Source: Candidatus Acetothermia bacterium (GTDB lineage: Bacteria > Bipolaricaulota > Bipolaricaulia > Bipolaricaulales > Bipolaricaulaceae). From it: DNA of 6,597 nucleotides. The notes beneath the pieces are model-generated. The model was not told where the DNA came from. It saw only the letters and a list, made by a program, of their open reading frames with translations, and did no database searches. Of the stretch, positions 1-4,501 are shown one piece after another. The translations under genes were made by a program, and so were the position numbers. The stretch spans positions 1-6,597 of the forward strand of contig PUMC01000062.1 in the NCBI GenBank assembly GCA_003552425.1. The letters are read 5' to 3'. The first letter of the stretch is position 1, and each line of letters starts with the position of its first letter.

Positions 1-110
1 CACAGCCCTTTAGGTAGATCCCGCAGCACACGCCCGACGAACGCCGACAGCGAAAGATGGCTCAGATCGAACGCGTGCAGGTGGATGTCAAAGAACGTCC
101 GCTCCTCCAT
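1..110 (-). CDS. Amidohydrolase-like protein, N-terminal fragment (runs off left edge)
   Basis: Read leftwards from the ATG at 110-108, the frame stays open to the window edge for 36 codons. The protein begins MEERTFFDIHLHAFDLSH. The hydrophobic strand followed by D-I-H-L-H is the classic first beta-strand and HxH metal-binding motif of amidohydrolase/TatD-like TIM-barrel hydrolases, whose two histidines bind the catalytic metal. The next residues (LSAFVGRVLRDLPKG) look like the first helix. A G-rich run (GGGGGGCGGTG) just upstream may serve as ribosome binding site. GTG at 113-111 is an alternative start, and the frame is closed by a TAA at 152-150. Only the N-terminus is visible, so substrate and cofactor cannot be stated. 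It is divergent from the His-rich gene at 259, with 148 bp between the starts. Confidence 0.6.
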   Translation of the reverse strand, partial: MEERTFFDIHLHAFDLSHLSLSAFVGRVLRDLPKGL

Positions 111-244
111 CACCGCCCCCCGATGAGCATACGAAAGTTCGATAGCAGCTTAACTTGGTCCCCTGGCAACGCCAAGCGTCCACTCCCATATTGCTGCACC
201 GGGCGTCCACACGGCCTACACAGACCGTTCCTAAGATAAAGCCC

Positions 245-250
245 GGAGGT
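245..250 (+). promoter_or_regulatory. Ribosome binding site fixing a GTG start
   Basis: GGAGGT lies 8 nt upstream of the GTG at 259-261. There is no ATG nearby in that frame, so this site determines the start of the His-rich small protein. Confidence 0.75.
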
Positions 251-258
251 GAGCCACA

Positions 259-621
259 GTGCATAGTAGAAAGCTTGTGCTCGGAGTGGTAGCTGTGCTC
301 GCGCTGGCTGCGGTCGGCATGGCCGCAACATACGGTGTGTCCTGGGTCCATGGCGCCCGACACCATCACGGCCACGGTGCGGAGATGCACGAGATGTTCC
401 TGGAGGTCCTTGCCGAGCGTCTGGGGATGGACACTAACCAGCTGGAAGCGGACCTCGAGCGTGCGTCCACCGAGGCCATCGACAGGGCGTTGGCTGAGGG
501 CCTCGTGACCGAAGAAGAGGCGCAGTGGATGAAGGAACACATGGAGGGTTGCCCGGAATACGACCGTGGCACGTGGCGCGGACACCGCCGCGGGCACCAT
601 CGCGGACGCGGCCACTGCTAA
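259..621 (+). CDS. Small His-rich membrane-anchored or secreted protein
   Basis: This 120-aa protein starts with GTG, supported by GGAGGT 8 nt upstream, and ends at TAA. Residues 1-5 are basic (HSRK) and about 6-28 are a hydrophobic alanine/valine-rich segment, so it is either a signal peptide or a single N-terminal anchor. Residues 31-44 form a histidine-rich patch (HGARHHHGHGAEMH), likely metal-binding. Residues 45-96 form an amphipathic, acidic helical pair: LAERLGMDTNQLEADLE and later AEGLVTEEEAQWMKEHM. This pattern recurs in small exported proteins of the DUF2680-like type, where it reads as 'LG(i/m)...L..A...A...AV.EG.(l/i)T.E.A.W'. The tail 105-120 is Gly/Arg/His-rich and ends in Cys, with another Cys at 98. 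Function is unknown; metal binding or envelope stress is an inference. It stands alone, followed by a strong hairpin. Confidence 0.8.
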   Translation: MHSRKLVLGVVAVLALAAVGMAATYGVSWVHGARHHHGHGAEMHEMFLEVLAERLGMDTNQLEADLERASTEAIDRALAEGLVTEEEAQWMKEHMEGCPEYDRGTWRGHRRGHHRGRGHC

Positions 622-1161
622 CCCCCCCAAGGCTGGATCTGCGGTTGCGGCGGTCGAACTCGCGGCCACCCGCCCCAACAAGAGTCCCCAGCTCCGGCGA
701 ACACACCCCACCTCCCTGATGGCGCCACCTCGCCGGGGCTGGGGATTCTTCTGACTGGGCCCTCGGTCCGTTGCCCATCCCAGGCTCATCAAACTGGTGA
801 TCTGGCATGACGCTTGTGCGTTGTCGCTTGGAGAGGCCGTACTACAGGCAGATCTGGAACAGCCACAACAGCGCTGTGGCCGGTCATGTCAGATGATCCC
901 CCTGAGCGAAGAGAATCAGGTTTCTTGAACAGTAACAACCCTGTCCTTACACGGTAGCCCCAAGGCCGGCCATGGGACTCGGCTTGGGCAAGGCCAACCG
1001 CAGGCTACGTTACCGCCTATTGTATCACCAGGATAGCTTCAAGGAGGACCAATCTGGTGCTGGACTCTACCTCCATAGTAGCCCCATCCATTGCGCTATA
1101 TCCATGCCCCAAGGCTAACATCACTAGAGTCCATAGCGTTCCTATATGACAGCCTTGGTTC
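622..1161. other. Gene-free stretch with inverted repeats
   Basis: No convincing coding region is seen on either strand in these 540 bp. Besides the large hairpin at 680-750 it holds three smaller inverted repeats. The first pairs 800-811 with 883-894 (ATCTGGCATGAC type, 11 of 12). Nested inside it is a hairpin GCCACA/TGTGGC at 862-867 and 875-880. The third is a 9-bp pair TGGACTCTA at 1061-1069 with its complement at 1125-1133. A minus-strand frame of about 70 codons (roughly 1008-795) lacks a start and resembles nothing I know. An AAGGAGG followed by GTG at 1057 opens only a 30-aa frame. No tRNA or rRNA pattern was recognised. Confidence 0.4.
680..750 (+). terminator. Long GC-rich inverted repeat, probable (bidirectional) terminator
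   Basis: Arms 680-700 and 730-750 are inverted copies, 21 nt each with 19 matches, and the core is CCCAGC(T/C)CCGGCGA. The loop of 29 nt contains a GGCGCC palindrome. The right arm ends in TTCTT and, on the other strand, the left arm ends in CTCTT, so each direction gets a short pyrimidine tail rather than a classical T-run. It lies 58 bp after the stop of the His-rich gene, the expected place for a terminator. The long arms also fit a repetitive extragenic hairpin. Confidence 0.5.
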
Positions 1162-1190
1162 TTGACTTTATATTGTGTGTGTGATATGGT
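1162..1190 (+). promoter_or_regulatory. Sigma70-type promoter of the two-gene module
   Basis: A -35 box TTGACT (1162-1167) is followed after exactly 17 bp by a -10 box TATGGT (1185-1190), itself preceded by TG one base upstream (TGA-TATGGT, an extended -10). Transcription would begin near 1197, giving a leader of only about 12 nt that is almost entirely the Shine-Dalgarno GAGGTG (1197-1202) before the ATG at 1209. Confidence 0.6.
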
Positions 1191-1208
1191 TGGGCCGAGG
1201 TGAATATT

Positions 1209-1766
1209 ATGTCCGGTATTGATAGGAGCGGGAAAGCACTCGTAGAACACTGGAATTGGGCTGCGGAGAAGGGGTTGATGAACCAGCATACAGCTGCTGC
1301 GCTGCGGACGGCGTGTGCCAAAGTGCTCGAAGCTGTTGATGGTTGGGAGGTCAGTGACGTCACAACCATGGATGCCGAGGACGTTTTCCGCCGCTTTCAG
1401 AACAAGAACAGCAAAGTCTACAAGCCGAAGACCCTTGAGGAGTACCGACGGAGGTTCCTACAAGCAGTACAACAATTTGTGGATTACGTCAACGATCCCT
1501 CCGGCTGGCGTCCCCACGCAAGGTCTCGGACTGCCCGGGAGAAACCAGGCCGGTCCACTACTAGAACGCCGTCGTCGTCAGGACAAAGTCAAGGACCAAA
1601 GGGCGCAGTGGAGTCTGCTAAGGGCTACATGGAATATTCGTATAAACTGCCGGGAGACCGGACGGCTGTGTTGCGGCTGCCAGTGGATCTAACCTTGGCT
1701 GATGGTCGAAGAGTAGGCGCATTTCTGTCCACATTGGCTACGGATTTCGAGCCGGGTGAGCTCTGA
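1209..1766 (+). CDS. Integrase core-binding/SAM-like DNA-binding protein without catalytic domain
   Basis: The start is ATG 1209, preceded 6 nt upstream by GAGGTG. The in-frame GTG at 1200 would sit inside that Shine-Dalgarno and is less likely. The product is 185 aa. Residues about 5-100 are helical and resemble the N-terminal core-binding (SAM-like) domain of tyrosine recombinases: a 'GLMNQHTAAALRTACAKVL' helix, then 'DVFRRFQNKN', 'YKPKTLEEYRRRF' and 'AVQQFVDYVNDPSGW'. No tyrosine-recombinase catalytic domain (R..HxxR..Y) follows. A Ser/Thr/Gly-rich linker (about 103-135) leads to a C-terminal unit YSYKLPGDRTAVLRLPVDL then TLADGRRVGAFLSTLA. That is a short beta-hairpin-plus-helix motif seen at the end of many unannotated proteins. 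Its TGA overlaps the ATG of the DUF3800 gene by one base, so the two are translationally coupled. I infer a DNA-binding partner of the DUF3800 protein; its function is not known to me. Confidence 0.75.
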   Translation: MSGIDRSGKALVEHWNWAAEKGLMNQHTAAALRTACAKVLEAVDGWEVSDVTTMDAEDVFRRFQNKNSKVYKPKTLEEYRRRFLQAVQQFVDYVNDPSGWRPHARSRTAREKPGRSTTRTPSSSGQSQGPKGAVESAKGYMEYSYKLPGDRTAVLRLPVDLTLADGRRVGAFLSTLATDFEPGEL

Positions 1767-2668
1767 TGAGTACTGCTCTAAAGCGCACAACTCGATCGGA
1801 TCTTACTATCCCCATGAGGTCGATGGTGTTTGTTGCAGATGATGGTGGACAGATGAGACCGAGCCGGCCTGGTATGGGTTCCCTCACAGCAGTCGGCGGG
1901 TATATGGTTGATGCAGGATCACTGTCTGACCTTGAGCACTCAATCAGCTCGACTTGTGTAGCTGCAGGCTTTCCGGAGGGCGAGCCGTTTAAATGGTCAC
2001 CAAGCCGAGATATGTGGATGTGGTCAAGTCTGGCTGGCGCAGAGCGGAGCGAGTTCTTCTTGGACGTGACCCACACGCTAGCCGAGTTTGACGCCACAGC
2101 CATCGTGGTCATGCTGGACACGACGAGAGCTCCTGCCACAGCATCTGGAAAACACGTACATTGTGCTACAGATCTGCTGATGGAGCGGATCCACATCAAC
2201 TGTAAACGCCGAACAGGAAACGCCATACTGATACTGGCCAAGCCGGGCGGGGGCGCAGTACAACAAAGGGAAACACTTCAACACTGTGCAACGACAGCGG
2301 AACGGGGAACACGACATATCATGCCTACTACAATCGCTCCGACGGTGACCACAGCCCCTCTTCGCAGTTCACGGGCAATCCAAGCCGCGGACATCGTTGT
2401 TTCGTGCACTGTTTCGCGGATTTCCGGCGAGGCCAACTACTCGCCAAGCGTCTTCAAGGGACTCCTGACACTGTTTGATATGCACCAGGGACGCACGGGA
2501 GGGATAGGCGTTAAACTGCACCCTGACTACTGCTTCGCCAACTTGTACCACTGGATACTCGGAGACGATAGTCACTCGAAGAACGGAACGATCACCCAGC
2601 TACCTATCCCAGGCTTGCCGTATTCTGTCGATCCCAACGTGTATTATTCTCGACAGTGCGGCACTTGA
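1766..2668 (+). CDS. DUF3800 family protein (RNase H-like fold), partner of the SAM-like protein
   Basis: This 300-aa product starts at the ATG that shares its A with the upstream TGA stop, which fixes the start. DUF3800 hallmarks are visible in order. An N-terminal strand with acidic residues, MVFVADDGGQ (about 21-30), stands at the place of the usual 'YIDESG'. It is followed by the strand LTAVGGYMVD, and then by EPFKWSP, equivalent to the usual 'E(l/f)Kw'. Next come an acidic strand VVMLDTT, LILAKPGGG, and finally AIQAADIVVSCTVSR, matching the '(l)Q.ADlv' C-terminal helix. The acidic residues are those expected of a ribonuclease H-like metal site. No activity is established here, and the family is usually annotated as unknown. 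The C-terminus holds HPDYCFANLYHWILGD. Gene pair, overlap and private promoter argue that it works with the SAM-like protein, possibly as a nucleic-acid-directed defence or mobile-element function (inference). Confidence 0.75.
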   Translation: MSTALKRTTRSDLTIPMRSMVFVADDGGQMRPSRPGMGSLTAVGGYMVDAGSLSDLEHSISSTCVAAGFPEGEPFKWSPSRDMWMWSSLAGAERSEFFLDVTHTLAEFDATAIVVMLDTTRAPATASGKHVHCATDLLMERIHINCKRRTGNAILILAKPGGGAVQQRETLQHCATTAERGTRHIMPTTIAPTVTTAPLRSSRAIQAADIVVSCTVSRISGEANYSPSVFKGLLTLFDMHQGRTGGIGVKLHPDYCFANLYHWILGDDSHSKNGTITQLPIPGLPYSVDPNVYYSRQCGT

Positions 2669-2682
2669 GAGAGCCACTCTCT
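2668..2682 (+). terminator. Weak hairpin at the stop of the DUF3800 gene
   Basis: AGAGAG (2668-2673) can pair with CTCTCT (2677-2682) around a CCA loop, directly at the stop codon. There is no U-run after it, so it is at best a weak terminator. Confidence 0.25.
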
Positions 2683-2713
2683 AGCTGCAATGTCCTCATA
2701 GCTTATGTCTACG

Positions 2714-2740
2714 TTGGTTGGCATGTTACGTGTGTATAAT
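2714..2740 (+). promoter_or_regulatory. Possible promoter with consensus -10
   Basis: A perfect TATAAT at 2735-2740 is preceded by TTGGTT (2714-2719) at a short 15-bp spacing. It points into the small ORF at 2810 and ends 5 bp before the left inverted repeat of the 2746-2946 unit. The -35 is poor, so confidence is low. Confidence 0.35.
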
Positions 2741-2745
2741 CATGT

Positions 2746-2946
2746 GTGTGGCTTGGACTCGACTCCAGAGCCGAACCTGACGACCCGGGAACACACGGGA
2801 GGTGACGAAATGGTTGAAGTCGTGTACGGAGTAAGAAGTTGGTTAGTTGGTCTATTACGAAGCTATAGGCTCACCTTTACGATGAATATCATACCCGGAA
2901 TCTTGGCGCTCACCCTAGAGTCTCGGGAGTCGGGTCGAAGCCACAC
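2746..2946. mobile_element. About 200-bp unit with 25-bp imperfect terminal inverted repeats (MITE-like)
   Basis: Positions 2746-2770 are the inverted complement of 2922-2946 with 22 of 25 matches and no gaps. The outer nine bases (GTGTGGCTT) and a block of seven (CGACTCC) are exact. The interior does not fold on itself, so this is not one long hairpin. Size and ends resemble a miniature inverted-repeat element, or the two ends of an insertion sequence after internal deletion. No target duplication is obvious in the flanks and I do not recognise the ends of a named family. It lies 11 bp from the IS21 tip at 2958. Confidence 0.4.
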
Positions 2947-2956
2947 TTGCGCGTAG
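2810..2956 (+). CDS. Small hypothetical ORF with strong ribosome binding site
   Basis: ATG 2810 is preceded 7 nt upstream by GGGAGG, with the stretch reading GGGAGGTGACGAAATG, one of the best Shine-Dalgarno sites in the window. The frame gives 48 aa beginning MVEVVYGVRSWLVGLLRS and ends at TAG 2954-2956, one base before the IS21 tip. A central hydrophobic stretch (MNIIPGILALTL) could be a short membrane segment. The C-terminus runs through the right inverted repeat, so it may be chance coding or a gene cut by rearrangement. No homologue is recognised. An upstream in-frame ATG at 2705 has no comparable site. Confidence 0.3.
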   Translation: MVEVVYGVRSWLVGLLRSYRLTFTMNIIPGILALTLESRESGRSHTCA

Positions 2957-2957
2957 T

Positions 2958-3241
2958 TGTCACCGGGTACCCACAAGCGGCCAGCCGTGGGCGGCTGAAA
3001 ACCGGCCAGTTGTAGGCACGCAAGTAGTAGCACATTAGCCCTGCTCCGACAAGGCGCGAGTTTTCTGCTTGGTGTGCAGCTCTTGTCTGTTGTGCATCCG
3101 GTAGCTCTTTCCCTGCAGGCGGATGACCTCGGCGTGGTGGAGGATGCGATCGAGGATGGCGCCAGCGGCAGCGGTGTCGCCGAGCACTTGGCCCAGTCCT
3201 ACAAGGGTCGGTTGCTGGTCACGATGATCGCGCCCTTTTCG
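2958..3241 (-). mobile_element. IS21-family remnant (3' end plus tail of istB)
   Basis: The outer tip at 2958 reads TGTCACCGGG, as in IS21-family ends (5'-TG...CA-3', often TGTCA). Inside are two CGGCCAG repeats at 2978-2984 and 3003-3009, 25 bp apart, consistent with the multiple repeated transposase-binding sites at IS21 ends. The minus strand then carries the last approximately 68 codons of istB (3240-3035). The element is lost beyond about 3241, where the sequence switches to the PycTM-like gene, so istA, most of istB and the other end are missing. No target duplication can be scored with one end only. Confidence 0.75.
3035..3240 (-). pseudogene. istB: istB C-terminal remnant (IS21 transposition helper ATPase)
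   Basis: IstB is the AAA+ helper ATPase of IS21-family transposition. Two frames together give its C-terminus: EKGAIIVTSNRPL, then a TAG at 3201-3199, then DWA. After a one-base loss near 3187-3193 (ancestral GCC-CAA now GCCAA) comes QVLGDTAAAGAILDRILHHA followed by EVIRLQGKSYRMHNRQ. This matches the usual IstB end 'IVTSNRPF..WG.VLGD...A.AILDRLLHHA.V....G.SYR'. The Walker motifs would lie in the deleted part. The reading-frame damage shows it is a dead relic, although its second frame is now the tail of the preceding membrane-effector ORF. Confidence 0.8.
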
Positions 3242-3574
3242 TCCCCGGAGGTAGCAGTCGCGTTCGAACGTCACGATGTCACTGAAGAAGAATGGGTTCC
3301 TCGCCATCTCCTTCGAGTGCGCCGTTGGTCCTTTCGGAGGTCGAAGCTGTGGAACAAAGGACGCGAGTGACACGAGACCTGCCAGTCCAAGAAGGACCAA
3401 AGCGGCGTAGACGTACGCCCTGAGCCAGAACGAGCTGATGGCAGCGACGTCAACAGCCGCGAGAACACCAAAGAGGAGAGCTGCGTCAGCGGCCAGGAGT
3501 GCTACACTCTTGGCTTCTGCAAAACGGATCCATTCGTTGATCAGCGAGAGCACATACTTCAGCCGTTCTTCCAT
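3035..3574 (-). CDS. PycTM-like two-helix membrane effector, C-terminus replaced by IstB-derived tail
   Basis: The ATG at 3574-3572 has AGGAGG 3 nt upstream and lies 12 bp after the stop of the 303-aa gene. Residues 1-111 are native. They comprise an amphipathic helix KYVLSLINEWIRFAEAKS, a first membrane helix (about 22-46), a second (about 52-77) and a cytosolic stretch ARNPFFFSDIVTFERDCYL. This layout, with 'EW.RFA.AK' before TM1 and '(N)P.FF.DI' after TM2, is that of the Pycsar membrane effector family (PycTM, formerly DUF5706). Those effectors respond to a cyclic-pyrimidine signal and damage the inner membrane. Family members normally continue into a C-terminal hydrophobic helical part; here residues 112-179 instead come from istB in a shifted frame (for example GQVLGDTAAAGAILDR). 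No cyclase gene is seen beside it. It may be non-functional, or a chimera. Activity by analogy only. Confidence 0.65.
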   Translation of the reverse strand: MEERLKYVLSLINEWIRFAEAKSVALLAADAALLFGVLAAVDVAAISSFWLRAYVYAALVLLGLAGLVSLASFVPQLRPPKGPTAHSKEMARNPFFFSDIVTFERDCYLRGRKGRDHRDQQPTLVGLGQVLGDTAAAGAILDRILHHAEVIRLQGKSYRMHNRQELHTKQKTRALSEQG

Positions 3575-3586
3575 AACCCTCCTGCA

Positions 3587-4498
3587 CTACTGCGTTCGAG
3601 GTTGACCCGTACGATCCTCGTCTGCGCCATCTAGAACGTGCTCCAACTTCCTGTGGCCAAGCCTAAGGAGAAGCCCAGTCAAGTACAGGAAGAACTCCGC
3701 CTCAGCTTCTCCGAGGTGCGGCCGCGCCCCCCGCACGCTGTCCGCAGCCGAGTCAGCATGGCGGTACCTGCAGCCGTACGCAACATACGAGTCGAGAACT
3801 GCTCGCAGTTCCCTTGGCAGCCCAAGCACCTTCGCCACCCGATCCTTGAGCGCAGACAGGTCTCCGTCGGACTTCGTCAAGAGCTTCGCCATGGCCTCGA
3901 CTGCCTCATACACGCTGGCGACGGCGCTCTTCAGCATCTCTCTGTCAGAGCCTGCCATTCGGTAGAGACGCAACCCTTGCTCAAATGGGCGCCGCATCAC
4001 ATCGAACCTCGCTCCCGCAAGCCACTCCAGCTCATCGTGAACGAGAGCCTCATCCAGCAATGGCACCCCCTTCCGCCAAAACAGCCCACTCCTCCAGTTC
4101 AACCCGAGTTCTACTTCACTCATAGCCAGAAGGGATTCAACCTTCTCAGTCAGTTCCCATCTACCGCTACCATCAAGCTCCGTGTGAAGAACCTCCACTC
4201 CGAGAAGCGCCCGGTACCAGTCCGTCACTGTGTCAGCCAGGCGCTCGTCCACCTCGGACTCCCGGACAGTCGTGCGTTTCCTGTCAGGATCGAAGATATC
4301 TCCGAGCTTTTCGAGTGGAGGATCTCCAAACTCAAAGGCGACTCCCTCAACCACGGCGAGCCTCATATCAAACCCAAGCTCATCCCAGACTCGGCTCTTG
4401 AGGCGCTGCAAGAATCGCCGGCGAGCCTCCGGAAGATCAACTCCGAGTCCCAGTCGTTCGTGAAACCGTTGTTGAGGTCCGCTCTTCTCGTTCTCCAT
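3587..4498 (-). CDS. AbiJ-like/HEPN-like putative abortive-infection protein
   Basis: This 303-aa protein starts at ATG 4498, just 3 bp after the methylase stop, with AAGGAG (4510-4505) 6 nt upstream. The coding of the Shine-Dalgarno inside the methylase end implies coupling. The N-terminus (RFHERLGLGVDLPEARRRF, then LKSRVWDEL) resembles the N-terminal segment of AbiJ-type proteins ('F.ER.GL...L...LWN.L'). Residues about 185-282 are helical: AVASVYEAVEAMAKLLT, LRAVLDSYVAYGCRYRHADS, then EAEFFLYLTGLLLRLG. This resembles HEPN-type C-terminal domains of abortive infection proteins, where a conserved 'RHG/RHA' and a following acidic-helix pair are seen. RYRHA (244-248) could supply the RNase Arg/His pair, but a full Rx4-6H motif is not clear. 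The middle (about 50-180) is unassigned. Role in a defence operon is inference. Confidence 0.5.
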   Translation of the reverse strand: MENEKSGPQQRFHERLGLGVDLPEARRRFLQRLKSRVWDELGFDMRLAVVEGVAFEFGDPPLEKLGDIFDPDRKRTTVRESEVDERLADTVTDWYRALLGVEVLHTELDGSGRWELTEKVESLLAMSEVELGLNWRSGLFWRKGVPLLDEALVHDELEWLAGARFDVMRRPFEQGLRLYRMAGSDREMLKSAVASVYEAVEAMAKLLTKSDGDLSALKDRVAKVLGLPRELRAVLDSYVAYGCRYRHADSAADSVRGARPHLGEAEAEFFLYLTGLLLRLGHRKLEHVLDGADEDRTGQPRTQ

Positions 4499-4501
4499 TC
4501 C

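Noticed and set aside
88..792. 234-aa and 124-aa open frames on the minus strand across the His-rich gene
   Set aside because: Low-complexity Arg/Ser/Ala-rich translations antisense to a gene with a good ribosome binding site and signal-like N-terminus. They are shadows.
795..1008. Roughly 70-codon stop-free minus-strand frame
   Set aside because: No start codon with ribosome binding site and no recognised similarity; it fits a random open frame.
1057..1149. 30-aa GTG frame with AAGGAGG 9 nt upstream
   Set aside because: The ribosome-binding-like sequence is good, but the peptide is short, lacks a promoter and has no features. It is probably chance.
1738..2241. 167-aa minus-strand frame
   Set aside because: Antisense to the DUF3800 gene and without any recognisable feature.
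2705..2812. Upstream start (ATG 2705) for the small ORF
   Set aside because: It has no Shine-Dalgarno and lies before the -10 box at 2735; ATG 2810 is far better supported.
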